Source of the DNA: Prostheceraeus crozeri
Taxonomy: Eukaryota; Platyhelminthes; Polycladida; Euryleptidae
DNA: 64,000 bases
Direction of reading: 5' to 3'
Assembly (NCBI GenBank): GCA_907163375.1
Contig: CAJQUW010012972.1
Span: forward strand, 124,001 to 188,000
Position 1 is the stretch's first letter. Each line of letters begins with the position of its first letter. The position numbers and the translations under genes are program-made. The notes below the pieces were generated by a model. It did no database searches. It was not told the origin of the DNA and worked only from the letters and a program-made list of their open reading frames with translations. Of this stretch, positions 25,115 to 38,059 are shown one piece after another.

Positions 25115-25169
25115 ACGCTTGGGTAATTATGATACAATATATATACATATATAAATATGTATGTATATA

Positions 25170-26216
25170 CAGTAGAGCATCGGTTATCCGAACAGCTCGG
25201 GGTACAAGCTTTTTGTTCGGATAACTGATCGTTTGGATAAACGATTAGATCAATTTTCCACGAAGTTTCCACTAGCATTCTAGGGGTCCAGTGTCAAAAT
25301 AAGCCTGTTTCTATGAGTCTTTCGTTTTAAGAAAAAAAGGCATTGATTCTGATAAAATGGCATGAAGATTCTATACATGTATTCTATACAAAAATTTTAC
25401 AATGCTACACAATACACAATAAAGTCCAATTCACTGGAAGAAGTTACGAATGTCTGTTTGCCTGGTGCGGTGACTGTCTGTCTGATCCCTAAGGTACCGC
25501 ACGACAGTCAAGTGAAGAGGGTCAGCACTGGGGAGTGACTCCAACCAGGCAAGAAGTCCATCAGCATGTCTAAAGGCCTGTGACGCTGTTGGTGGGGGTT
25601 GACAGGAACTCCAGCGTCGTCCTCGTCGTCACTGGCAGCCTTCGCAGCACCTTCGTCCTTACTGACTGCCTGCACGATCTCCTCGTCAGTCAGCAAGGCA
25701 GCAATGGGCACCTCCTCGTCACAGTGCAGCCAGTCGTCAAGGACATCATCCGAATAGGCTGGGTCGACAGCAGCAGCCACGGAGCCCACGTCGATCTCTG
25801 GACGCGTGCCTAAGCGCAGATCGATTCAATGACGACTATCAACTAAAGGAAACTGAGTAAAGTTTGAGAAAATGTTGCACGATGATTCTTGTTCCAATTT
25901 TGATAAACTGAATATCAAATGAAAGCTTACAGCGTCAGCTTGCTCAATGTGGTTATTTCGTTTTTGTGCGATATCATCTTCATATTGAAATAGCCACGGC
26001 AGCCGGATTTATTACATTTGTAATTTGCGGCCGCTAATTGATAACAGGGAGCCACCGAGCATCATATACTGCACTGTACATGTATTTCACATCAATGTGT
26101 GGAAGAACAGTATGAGCGAAGTTTTAGTTGATTCACAGGAGACTGGGCCCAGGTTTCTGTATGAATTTAATGTTTCGAAATTTCGGATAAACGATGTTCG
26201 GATAATCGATGCTCTA

Positions 26217-26219
<3 letters not shown>
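25170..26219 (-). mobile_element. Tigger/pogo-type element, internally deleted
   Basis: The left end is CAGTAGAGCATCGGTTATCC and the right end is its reverse complement with one difference. TA flanks both sides (25,168-25,169 and 26,220-26,221). Only the last part of a transposase gene is left inside, so the element could move only with a transposase supplied in trans. The right end abuts a (TA)n microsatellite. Confidence 0.9.
25440..25789 (-). pseudogene. Tigger transposase C-terminal fragment
   Basis: On the minus strand the frame reads DDWLHCDEEVPIAALLTDEE, an acidic segment conserved after the DDE domain of Tigger/jerky proteins. Near 25,580 a shifted frame continues AFRHADGLLAWLESLPSADP and closes with RNFFQ and a stop. 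The catalytic domain is absent. The family match rests on the LTDEEI block and the following helical repeat. Confidence 0.7.

Positions 26220-26272
<53 letters not shown>
26220..26272. repeat. (TA)n microsatellite
   Basis: About 26 TA units start exactly at the TA target duplication of the Tigger-type element. The microsatellite may have grown from that site. Confidence 0.95.
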
Positions 26273-26275
<3 letters not shown>

Positions 26276-26849
26276 GCATATATGACATCTATTTACGTCA
26301 ATGAAATTTTGCTGTCTCAATAAATTTTGATTAACAAAATGTAAATCATTGCAATCATTGAATCATTGTGAATTTTTACAATCTGAATTTCAGACTTTAA
26401 TCTAAAAATGATTTAAATATCCTGTCACGAATTCATTCATTAATGAATAGCTGCAACAAGGAGAATAGTCCATCACTTGCATTGCTATTTACGAGTCCGC
26501 GTCGGTGTACTCGTACATAGAAATTACACATTGATGGACATGTTCAAGTTTTAGGAGAGTGACCGTTGACAACATCAAGGAAATATTGTCAGGGCTGCCA
26601 CTCTTATCAAAAATAAAAACCGGGGTCAAATCGGAATGGGCCCCCTAAAATACGTAAATATACCTCAAAGTAAGAAACTTACGATCATTCAATATTACTT
26701 AACCCGCTAAGTTTTGAAAACGTTCAGGCAGAAGTTGAGTCTGTTCTGATAGATATATTTCTGAATCCACATAGTCAGAAAGCAAATAAGTGGTATAAAC
26801 AGTCATCAGTTTTAACAAGGTGCACTAAAATGCATGACTCGACAGCTAA

Positions 26850-26990
26850 TATTTTTATTTTTATATTATATTTTATTTATTTTTATATTTATTATATTAT
26901 TTATATTATATTATTATATTATATTATATTATTATTATATTATATTATATTTTATTTTTATTTATATTATTTATATTTATTATTAGCTAG
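26850..26990. repeat. TTA/TAT low-complexity tract
   Basis: The tract is almost pure A and T with TTATAT-type repeats. Open frames here are artefacts of composition. Confidence 0.9.
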
Positions 26991-28124
26991 TCAGCTAATA
27001 TTATTAGAGGAACTGTTTTCGAAGGTTAGACAGAGGGCACTATAAAGCACGAAGGGCCCTTCGCAGTCTCAAAAGGGCCCCCATCACGATATCAAAGTGC
27101 CGCTGCACTATCTCAAAAGGACCCCTTAAAATCTAAAAAATTTAAAAATCCAAATTATTTGTTCCTTTGCCAAACATGTTCTCACTGCTTAGTTTATTCT
27201 AAAAAAACCGGAAATCCCTCTATTTTTCCGCAGGGAGCCCGCTAGACTTTAGCAGCAAATAAAACAACCACCATTCAAGCTCATTTTGCAGTGGACTCAT
27301 GAAATATACAATGCCTTTCTGTATAACATCTTAACTAATCAGGGAAATAATCTACAAACTGTGAAATGGAAGCACATAATTTACGGCTAAAATAATTTTC
27401 ATTAAGTTGGGAAATACGTCTTCTTCGCTACAGATCTTCACATATCTTACAAAAGTAAAAAAGCAAGGCGGCGAACTGCAACGCAGCAAGACTTATTAAT
27501 TTTGAAACAACTTTTCTGTTTCTTCAGGTGATTTGGAGCATCTTCTGAGAAACATGGTTAGTTGCAATTGATTTGAGGGGAAAAGGACCGATTCAGCCGT
27601 GGTATTAGCCACTGCCATTATGTTTTCACTGTAGTGGATGTCACTGCGGAATAAGGAAAACCAGACCTCACGAGAAAGCGAATTATGCATAGTGCGTGCT
27701 TCCACTAAAGGAGTATCAATGAAAGAAACTTTCGAAAAATTATATGAGCAGGTATATTAATAAAAGAAAGATAATAGGATACATAAACAAAAATATCAGT
27801 ATTTCTTATGACTCTATTTATGAGTACATTTCCAATACAAATTGGGTTTTCAATGTTAAGTTGTCATCGTATTCACTTTTTGCTTCCTTCATGTGGTATT
27901 CGTCGGCACAGTTTAGTTCACAACTAATTTCCCAGAATCAAATAGAATTTCACTTCCTGAATTTGTTCATTGTATTTTGTTGCAGATGTAAATTGAACCC
28001 CAGGCATACTTTTCAAAAATGAGAATTGTGTAAGGGATGTATGGGTTGCGCATCTTTTTTGAAATGTAGAAAATTTATTATAAATAAGATATCAAAGTCA
28101 CTGTGGATTTTCAATGCAGAAATT
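26991..28124. other. non-coding stretch, nothing recognised
   Basis: No supported gene. The motif AAAAGGGCCCC-like recurs near 26,640, 27,070 and 27,115, but no clear unit could be defined. Confidence 0.3.
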
Positions 28125-29690
28125 TTACCATAGAGTGGGGATATATAGGTAGAGAGTGTCGACTCAAAAAAGTATCTGTATACAGTGAAATTTTTTATAT
28201 CAAAGGATTCAGTTCTTTGCAATGTTTACGTTCCCGTGGTCCAAAAAATTATTTCGGCACTTTTGAAAAAAGTCAAAATTTCTCTTTTTTATACTACCGA
28301 GATCGAGATACTCTTCTAAATAAGTAGAATGAAGCAAGTTGGATATCTAAAAGAATGAGTTATAAGCATCCTAACTAAGCGGAAATCAAGCTGATAATCA
28401 AGGGAATTTCATGAATTGTATTATAATTAAAGTCTTCAAGAAAAAGTCACGATATTATTCATGCTTTCTCGGCTAAAATTTCAAGTTTTTAATTAAGCTT
28501 TCACCAGTATGATTTCATGATTCATTATAAATTCATGCTTCATTTCTAGAATCTGAATAGTGATGTGGACCCATTTTCATCTTTTCAAGCCAATTGAAAT
28601 AATTGTCTTTGATTATGTGATTTTGTTGTGCCGGTGACATCAGGTTGATATGACCGCGCTTAAGAAAATACTCCTGAGGTTCAGCATGAAAGTGATAGGA
28701 AACCATCGAATTGCTAATTTAGCAACTGCAAGACTCTCAAGAGAATCTGTGAAATACCATCATTCCTTCTGCATCTTCTGCATTACAATTATGATCACTC
28801 AATTCCGTTGCAACTTCTGCAGAACTGCAAAAATGTGCACATAGCTTACATTTGGTAACAATACCACCTGTGTCCCCCTTGTGTTCATTTGATAAAATCG
28901 AAAGTGTATACACATTGGGGATTTAATAAATGCGGAGTTAGCACTCTACCTAATATTCCTACTCCATGAGTTTTACGCAAACTTTGCGAGCCTAGAATTA
29001 TATGTCAAATGCAGGTCATGAAGATTAACAGCCAAAGCATGCCTGAAAGTAGAGACACTTTCTGAAGCAAAAAAGCTGAGGAAATATAATATTGTATGCT
29101 ATTTGATGTTTATCCTCGGCCGCCTTGAGGCCGATCGGCTGTACGTGCGAGTAATACCTTAGAGTAAATATGTTAGGTATAAGTGGTCAGCATTTAATTA
29201 ATTCCCCAATGTGCATACTTTCGATTTTATTAAATGAACTCAAGGGAGATACAGGTGGCATGGTCACCAAATGTGAGATATGCAAATTCTTGCCATTTTG
29301 AAGAAATTACAACGGAATTGACTGATCATGATAGCATAAAGCAGAAGGAAATGACATTATTTTACAGATTGTCCGTGTCATGACAGCCTTGGTACTTGGT
29401 AGCCTTGGAGAGGTCATGTTTGTTAAATTGGCAACTCGATGACCTGCTATTGCTTTCATCCTCAACCTCAAGAGAATCTTCTTAAGTGCGATCATTTATA
29501 AGCAGCCTGCCACTGGTAGAACAAAATAACATAATGAAAGACAATGATTTCAATTAACTTTGAAAGATGTAAATGTTTTCCACATCACTATTCAGATTCA
29601 AGAAATGAAACATGAATTTAGTGAATCATGAAATCATGATGGTGAAAATTGAATTGAAAACTTGAAATTTCAGCCAAGAAAGCACTTCCA
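28125..29690. repeat. foldback copy 1 of an interspersed repeat family
   Basis: A forward arm (about 28,125-28,990) and a reverse arm (about 29,130-29,690) share sequence, for example AATCTGAATAGTGATGTGGA at about 28,549 and its complement near 29,586. The spacer of about 140 bases is unrelated. The same arms occur again at 43,650-46,075. One end carries a CATAGAGT/GTCGAC-rich motif also seen at 45,545 and 46,040. No coding content. Confidence 0.75.
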
Positions 29691-29699
29691 TCCTGGTGA

Positions 29700-29932
29700 A
29701 AAAAAATTGTCGGTGAAATGTCGGTCCATTGTCGGGAAGCCGACTCGGCTTAATGACGGCAAAGGTCCTAATTCCCCGACTATCTGCCGACGAATCGGTG
29801 AGCCGACAATTCCCCGACTGTTTCGCCGACACACTACCGACAATTCCCCGACAGCCACCGACAATTCCCCGACAGCCTCCGACAATTCCCCGACAGCTGC
29901 CGCCGACAATTCCCCGACAGCCGCCGACATCT
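29700..29932. repeat. TCGG-rich minisatellite (unit about 20 bp)
   Basis: After a leader GGTGAAAAAAAATTGTCGG the sequence becomes GC-rich and ends in five or six copies of CCGACAATTCCCCGACAGC with small insertions. It contrasts sharply with the AT-rich surroundings. Related but not identical GC-rich blocks are at 35,985-36,128 and 43,810-43,980. Confidence 0.85.
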
Positions 29933-30040
29933 AATTATATGTTCACATTCTTTTGATGAAATTACAGTTATAGCCTACTTGACGTTGTAGCAAAATATTG
30001 AAGAAATTTGCTGTTGATAGTGATGAATAGTGTTGATCAA

Positions 30041-30254
30041 AGTCATCCTGCTACGAAATGCTCCAAGGATTAACAGCAGAAAAACTCATGCTGCTAAAAC
30101 CAAAACATTCGGAGGCAGTGACAAGAATAGCCCTACAATATTTATACATTATAAAAATGCTGCTGATCGGTGTCATCCTGCTACGAAATGTTCCAAGGAT
30201 TAACAGCAGAAAAACTCAATGCTGCTAAAACCAAAACATTCGGAGGCAGTGACA
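30041..30254. repeat. direct duplication, period 130 bp
   Basis: About 85 bases beginning TCATCCTGCTACGAAATG and ending CGGAGGCAGTGACAA occur twice, starting near 30,043 and 30,173, with unrelated AT-rich sequence between. Confidence 0.85.
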
Positions 30255-31184
30255 AATAATCGCACAAGAAATTATTTTAGCGACTCACCTCAAAAGTAAA
30301 TGTCGGCCTACAGAACAGTGGTATGCTTCTCTGCCATCGGTTGTGCTGGCTTGGTAGTGTCCGGTCTCCATTGATGGTATCTTTTTGAGAGACAACGACT
30401 TTGGTCTAAAATGCGCAGTAAGATGCTTGATGCAAAAAATATTGAATATTATTGACGCATAAAAAGAAGTTATAGAATCTAACATAATTAAAATAAATAG
30501 GAACATACATGTACATTTAACATAAAAAATAGGAAAACGACATGAGCTTTTATTCACTTCATGTAATTATGCTGCTTAAAATCAATAGCATTACATTAAT
30601 TACCCGACCTGCTATTATTTCCAGGCAAAAAATAATAAAGCGACAAGAATCACTATAAGTATTACATGAGCACCAGACAAGTTCCGATGAAAAATGTGTC
30701 ATAAAACAAATGACGAAATTCAGGATGATTACGAAGGAGATAAAGTGTTCAGTCTGGGAATTTTCAAAAAGCAAATATGTAGCTGACGATCAGTATAAAA
30801 AGGAAGTACATATGACTAATATATATCCATATGAGAACATGATTGTGAGTGTGGACCAATAGCGCATTTTTGGAAATATTTAAAGACAATTACAAACAGC
30901 TAACAATCATGAAAAATAACTATAGCAAATACCTGTCCACTTGCATGATTAAGACGGTGGTTCAAGTCAAGTCAAGTCTAATTTGGAAATCTTTTAAGAT
31001 AATTATAAACAGCCAACAATCACGTAGAGATGATGCCTCTTTGGTTGGACATTCTAAATGAAAGTGAAAGTAGGATTGCTAATATGATGCTATAATTTAT
31101 TAGATCATGAACCAATTAATTTCAACTATACTGAGCGTAGCCATTTTCAGGGTATAAAAAATGAAAATGCATTGATGAAATTTT

Positions 31185-31650
31185 AAGCATTCATAAATAT
31201 ACCTTTACGCATATTCTTCATTCGCATGTATATAAATGCCTAAAATTCCATCAAGGCATGCTCTGTTCAATTATCATTTTATACCCTGAAGATGACTGCG
31301 TTCTGTAGTTGAAATTACTCGAAATTGGTACGGATGAATAAATCACATCATTAAGTTACACATGCATAAATTACATCAGATAATAATTCAAAAGTATGGG
31401 AATGCCAAATTAGCAGCAATTTGGCATTCCCATACTTTTGAATTATTATCTGATGTATATGTCACTTAATGATGTGATTTATTCAGCCGCACCAATTTCG
31501 AGTAATTTCAACTACAGAACGCATGCAGTCATCTTCAGGGTATAAAATGATAACTGAAAAGAGCATGCCTTGATGGGATTTTAGGCATTTTTAGATATGT
31601 GAATGAAGAATATGCATAAAGGTATATTTCTAAATGCTTTCAATTATAAA
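31185..31650. repeat. foldback repeat with 6-base loop
   Basis: The arms of about 220 bases meet at a loop of six bases (31,412-31,417). The innermost 60 bases pair without mismatch and the outer parts show indels. An extra partial copy of the arm (TTTTCAGGGTATAAAA) sits outside at about 31,146, and another fragment (TTGGCATTCCC) near 31,860, so the family has multiplied locally. Confidence 0.85.
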
Positions 31651-31699
31651 ATGCTTCAATTAATTTGCATTTATCGTTACTAAACAAATGTAATTACAT

Positions 31700-34190
31700 T
31701 TGTAGATGAATTTATGTTTTCCTCACGAAGCTATCTTCAGGGAATATAAATGTTAGGTCATGTTTAATCAATTATAAGTTAGACAAATAGTCCGGCAACC
31801 AGAAGTTAATTAATTAATTGTCATTATTTTTTTTTCATAAAATGATGTAGTAACTAACTTGGCATTCCCTTACTTTTGAAATGTTTACATTGAGTGTACG
31901 CATTTTTTCACAATTGCATCAGTTATGGCTTTCCTATTTTTATTTGTATTTCGATAACAGTATCAGTGTAAAAAAGAAGCAACGAACCAATGGAAGCATG
32001 ATTACAATGTCAATATGGTCCTGTTTCCACAAAACGGACCATATGCACTTTTTTACAGTTTTTACAGTTTTTATCATCGTTGTGTTGTCACTAAACCAAT
32101 TTTAGATAGATGAAGATTGCGACTACACAATTCAAAAGTCTTTGTCATTCAGTAACTCGTCCGAAACGTTGAGGCTTGGTTCATCAGGCCAAGAGAGCCG
32201 ATAATGTAGGCCTAATCACTGCGGTATTTTCACTTTCACATAGAAGTTTTATAACCTATTTCAAACACGAATACTTACTATCGCTTTAATGGTTGATTAT
32301 TGCTTGACATCACTGATTATTGATCACTCATTCTTGAGAAGAAAAAAATGACTTAAATTAGAAGAAAAAATATTATTAATAGACTTATTCATAAAAAGGA
32401 TTAACTTTTCTTATTGTATATTATTATTTATATCTATAAACTTTATTAAACTACATCTTTATTTACTGAGTTAAAAGCTAAAAACTGTTAAACTAACTAA
32501 ATAAGGATACCAAGCTTGCGACCGATATCCCTGAAAATAACTACTTGAACTATTATATAAGATTTCACTATGGGTTAGGCAAAATTAATTTTTGCCATTA
32601 TCAAAATGAAATCGTACGTCAAGTTGTACCCGTCCTTTGCTAAAGATAGTTGGGTCTCCAGTTATGTGAAGAGAAACTTCACTGTCAACACCTTTGACAG
32701 CATCGATAAAAGAAGTAGAGCTCTAAATCTCTTGGCATCGAAGCTGGAAACAAAACCAAATCTCGTCTCAAGTGTAATGGTCGCTCGGATAGAGATTTCG
32801 TTATTAAACAAAAGCTCGCGTAAATAAAAAACTATTTTAATGAAAATAAAGTTGTTCTAAATATTGATTTTATTAGTGATAGTTTTCTCGCAAAATTAAT
32901 TGTCGTATTCGTAAATATAAACTTGACATTAAATTCGCAAATTAAAGTAACCTAAAATTGTTAATTTTCAAAACAAGAATAATAATACACGCTAACTAAT
33001 TGTTTTCTTTGTAGTAACTTCTTAATCATAATAATTGCAATTATAGTTTTGTTGTTTATCCATTGATTTGTCATTTTAGTTCTAATAGTTACATAGATGA
33101 TCTTCACGCCCTTTTCGTTTTGAGATTTGATGAACATCGCAATGCAGCCACCCCAGTGGGTGGTTCAATGTGCCCCACGCATGAGGCACATTAACCACTT
33201 TGGTAGAAATTTCAAAATTAAAATTGTGAGGAGATTGAATGTCACAAAAACGTCCAACAACTTTGAGATTACTAAGGATATCCTCAACCTTTCATCCGAG
33301 TTTGATTTTGGTTCATTTGATTTAGTATATTCAAACTGTTGAGAAAAGATCAAAAACATGTTCAATGTGCCCTACCCGCCCCTATCAAGAATGGAGATGC
33401 AGCAAGTCCTGACTGATCGCTGTTTGAAATGTACCGCGAACTGTATTGAAGACTGACGTCAGTATATTGCTAACTTTGGATTGCCCTGTCAAAGCCAGTA
33501 TCAACGAATCACAACTAAAATTCGAAAATTGATTTGTACTTCGCTGTGATTGCCTAGCATGATGTTATTAAATATAAATACACATGTCAACGGATTCTCA
33601 TCGAAGATCGCACCCACAAACTGAAAGCTGTAACAAATACGCGAGTGACTCACAACCAAAAGCAGTTTAACTTAAATTAATAATGGCAGTTTTTCAATTA
33701 AGCAATCAAGCAGATTTTTAGAGTCATAACCACACATTTTCACTAAAAGTTGACGTATCTTAATGAACAATACGTCAAATAAAAGCCTAGGATTTGACTA
33801 TTCATCTCATGCGGGTTTCATCTCTTCATCAACACGATTTCATGTTTAAAAATTATGATTTATGAAGTGGGTTTTACTTCTGTAGAGGCACATTAGGTAA
33901 TGAGTAGAGGTGTTATATACTGTCATCAATTCATCATGAAAAATGCAAATTATCATATCATTGTAATAACATCAGGATAAGCTTAACGATGTAAAATGTG
34001 GAACGCCTTTATTTCTGAACAAATATTGCCAGTGATAGACCTATGCGTACAATAATAAAATTACTAAATCCTGTACAAATTATAACTAACAACCGATGGA
34101 GAGAAAGAAATATTTATAGATCAGCTTACCTATTAACATGATTGTTCGAGTCATAGCAATTACTTGTATTTTGCATAAATTAGTCAATTC
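31700..34190. other. non-coding stretch, nothing recognised
   Basis: No supported gene. An open frame at 32,606-32,827 (plus) starts with an ATG but has no recognisable domain or neighbour. Partial copies of the 31-kb foldback arm occur at the left side. Confidence 0.35.
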
Positions 34191-34196
34191 CGTTTC

Positions 34197-34900
34197 TTAG
34201 ATTGTGTCATTCGTTTCCAAGAGATAATAAAATCGATTGCCATGTATCCTGATTCCATCGATGTAGAAGTCAAATGACAAATCATGAAATATACGAATGA
34301 AACTTTGAAAGTGTGGAGACAATTTATTGTTAAATGATTCTGAAGAAAAATGAGATAACACTGCGCACTCGGAAGTCGTAATATATGTGTAATTTGTTGG
34401 GAGATTTATTGAAGGAAGCCAATCTAAGAGATCCTCGAAATCGGTGATATCATCCTTGGGAATTCGAATTATCAAGTTTCCATTCTTGTGTTCTCTCCTT
34501 CCATGCGAGCTGTTGCCGTTGATGCGTTTTCCACAAAAAGTTTGGTTTGGTTGATGAAGATGCCGAGGTATAGTAAGATGGAAAGTTGTTGAAAACACTG
34601 GGAACTGCCGAAGATTTGAGTTGCAATAGTTTCAATTCTTTTCTGGGACGCTTAGATGATATTGAATTGTTGACTTGTCTTGATTAAATCATTTTCGAGG
34701 AAGTGCAGAGAACAAATTCGCGAAGACAAGGTTGGAAGGAAGACGCTTCTTTGGCCAAAATTATCGACATCCTCTCGTTTAATTGCTCTTTGTCTTATCC
34801 ATTTGTCGCGAAGAGTCTGGTCATGAGAAAATGCAAAAAACGAAATATGCACATTCGTTGAGTTATCTGATGTGCTTTTGTGCACTTGCTGTTTATTATC
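34197..34900 (-). pseudogene. THAP-domain protein relic
   Basis: Reading leftward from about 34,900, the sequence gives FFAFSHDQTLRDKWIRQRAI and, after a loop, SSRICSLHFLENDLI. This is the C-terminal two thirds of a THAP zinc-binding domain (conserved W, then C-S-x-H-F). The first cysteine pair is not visible. A shifted frame then continues for about 150 residues to a stop at 34,197 with no domain I know. THAP domains bind DNA and occur in P-element transposases and in host regulators. The missing start and at least one frameshift make this a relic, probably transposon-derived. Confidence 0.55.
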
Positions 34901-35984
34901 GTAGGACGTTAACTGGGCGCGCTGCTTTCCCAGTCAGGCGCACGCATAATATGTTTTGAGACAAGCTAACCAACTTGATGCTATAGCAACGCATCGATCA
35001 ATCAGATGACGCTTGCCTCACATATTTGCATGCAGATTCGGCAGATCACTGTGAGGACGAAGGACAAAGGCAGTATTATGACTGCGTGTGCACACACTGT
35101 TGTGCTGTCCTGTATGAAACTTCCCGTGAACATAGCAGCTCAATGAATTGCCAATGAATTGCGCTTTGCGCTATCGAACAATGAAATCTATCAGTCCTGA
35201 GTCTGTATCGAGTGTGGACTATTCGTGAAAATCTATTCGTGCTCTAGATATCTCACAATGGCTAGAAATAGAAGGTTGGAAGAAGCCCTTTCAAAAGGAA
35301 TTACCCTAATTCACGGTCGTTCGGAGATAGCAAAATTAGACAGATAAATGGCTACTTAAAACAGCACAACAATGTGTTCTCAGCAGGGTTTTCAACTTTC
35401 AAAAGAATTTTTTTCTTTCGTTTGCTTTCTCATAGCGTTTGAGTACTAGAAACATTTTCTGCGCTGCAGTAAAGAATGTGCAACAGATTAATGCACCGAT
35501 TAAAATCGGGCTGTTTTAATGTAGGATTGTATACACACATCTAATACATTAACAGGCGTTTTTCTTCTTGTCAGGATGTTCTGTGAATTTCCATGTAATT
35601 CTATCTACATTTTGAATCACTCAAAAAGAAAATACAAGTAACGGAGACAGAACTGTTGACCCATCTGCCGCTATATGTAGACATGTATTGATATCTTAAC
35701 TTACCACATGCTGCCGGAAATCTGGTCCTGATATCTGGTATGAGGAATTCTGTAATCCTTTTTGCAAGAGGTTGCCATTTTGTCTTTCATCTGTGCCACT
35801 TGCAAAGAAGCAGAATGTGCTGACTATGCTCCTCGAGCGCAGCAGGAGTCCTCTGTTGTAAATCACAGCAGTGTTTAAGTTATATAGATCACACGAATTG
35901 GAGTGGACGAGATTTGCTAATAATTGTCCAATCAGAGTTGCTGTCGGCATATAGGGAGAACATGTCGACACTTTCCGATTTTCT
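34901..35984. other. non-coding stretch, nothing recognised
   Basis: The first 350 bases are less AT-rich than the surroundings, which could be the old upstream region of the THAP gene. No other feature is supported. Confidence 0.3.
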
Positions 35985-36128
35985 AATCATCATGTCGGTG
36001 CAGCCGTCACTAAACCGATGGGTACCGACAACACCTGTGTCGGCATTCACTCGGTGCGCCGACACGGTTGACAGCCGACACTGCCCGACTATTTGCCGAG
36101 TAATCGCCGACGATTTTTTTTCACCGGG
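35985..36128. repeat. TCGG-rich block abutting the 7.5-kb element
   Basis: On the minus strand it begins CCGGTGAAAAAAAATCGTCGG, close to the leader at 29,697, and continues as imperfect TCGGC-rich repeats. Its end lies immediately next to the left inverted repeat of the large element. Confidence 0.7.
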
Positions 36129-38059
36129 ATAGGCGCGAAAACAGTAAGTCCATGTCTATAGCTTTTATTTACAGTAGGTCCATGTCTCAATGAAAGTAAA
36201 CCAATGGAATGATACGCTGCCGATATGACTCACTTAGCATCCCCTTACAGAATATGATAAATATCTAAAAGAAATTTCTCATTTAAGGAATGATACACAT
36301 TCCTCGAAGTTTCTTGCAGAATGCATGTCGACAGTAAGCCCATGGCAATAATAATTATTAATTGAACTCTTAAAACACACCGAACTCCTTCCAACATGTC
36401 CATGTCTCAATAATAGTAAAGAAATCGAAGATTATCGTACTACTCAATATCCCTATCAGTAACCGGATTTGTATACACCTAAGAATTTTCTGCTTCTGGC
36501 GTAATGAAGAGTATCTGAGGAAGTTTCTTGTAAAAGACGTCGACAGTTAATGCATTCATCACATAATTAAAGCTACCGACAATTGTCAGTGTCAAAAACT
36601 CCCAGAAATCTGTTCAAATGGCATTTATTTGATGGATAATTGTGAACATATGGTTGGGCCCAATGACTTCCAGGAAATTGGCAATAGACGAAGGATATAA
36701 ATGATAAGGAAAACGTCAGTATGAATTAAATTGATCATGAGAAATTATTTCACACCTATCGTCTTCGTATCTCATTCATCTCGCTGCTGTACATTTTCTA
36801 TTGTCAACATCCTAATTATTTTTTCATTTCTATTGCCCTGCTGTTAATTTGTTTATAAAGTCTGTTAGTTTTTATCTGCTGCGAATCTACAGAAAATACC
36901 GTTTCAATTAGACATATTCAAATATAGTAATAGCGAGATGAAAAAATTGAATAAGTTTATGTAGTTCTATAGATATACTTTGAAAAATACTCCTTAATTC
37001 ATAGCTTTCGACAAGCACTTGCTAGCAAACAAGACAAATAAAAACTAATGTATTATGTATACGCATGTATTCTAATGTTCATCATTTATAGTTCCTTTTC
37101 ACTTTTTGTTCTTTGTTTTCGGCCACCGTTTTCGACTCGTTCCTCACCTGGAAGACAAAAAGAGGTAAAAGATTACTGACTACCTCATCAAGTTATGACA
37201 TTATTAACAAATAACATGGAAATTATCCGTACCGAATCTACAAAGGAATACATGAAAACACGAATATCATAGGAAATTAATTAATAAATAAACATAACCA
37301 ACAGGTTAAAATTCATCATGTTAGTGACTAGTGAGAGATGGATCAATGCACTGAATATCAGGAAATATTGAAATTCAGCTTCAAATATCAAACAACATTA
37401 AATATGAATGAGTACATAAATATACAAATCAACCATGCAATAACCTCAACATATACTACAAAATAATAAATCAAAACTTCATCTTCACATCTAATGGGAA
37501 ATTAGTCGTTCATTATTAACAAGGATTAAATGACTTCCGACTTGCAAGTGCAACTCATATGAAGCATATACCATACAATAACAGGGAAGTTTTATATTCT
37601 ACCATGGATCTAAAAAAAACATTTTTTGAACATAAATACTATAAACTAATAATAACTATACACCTAAGTCTACTCGCACCGTTATTTCGGTGCCACTAAT
37701 AAGCACGGGTTCGGATCAAATTAGCTCCATGTCTAGGTAATTGATCAATAGTGCACAATCAACACAATCATAGATAGGTGAAAGAGACACAAAAGGCTTA
37801 CTGCAGAGAGCCGCTGCATCAGAAGAATTCCTAGCTCATGTAACAAAGTGGGGAAGCATTAAGACATGGACTTGTTAGCATTGCGTTCTGTGTGTAAATG
37901 CAAGTACAATGCGTCTTCCAACTTATACAAAACCAAAGGAATCTTACATGAACATGAGCTGTCAGTCATCAAGTAGGAAAGATGACGTCCAAAACTTGAT
38001 GAAGTCTCTCAAACCAACTACAGAACGAAAAACAAGAACATAAGCCTCTTTACTTTTCA

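Noticed and set aside
26025-26320. Open frames across the (TA)n tract on both strands
   Set aside because: The YIYIYI coding is produced by the microsatellite.
26830-27045. Apparent hydrophobic protein
   Set aside because: The frame is made of a TTA/TAT low-complexity tract.
29662-29956. Frames on both strands encoding repetitive Pro/Arg or Ala/Gly proteins
   Set aside because: They are translations of the TCGG-rich minisatellite.
32606-32827. Possible small host gene with an ATG start
   Set aside because: No recognisable domain, no splice or promoter context, and it lies in a repeat-rich desert.
33127-33342. 71-codon plus-strand frame
   Set aside because: No family resemblance and overlapping open frame on the other strand; likely chance.
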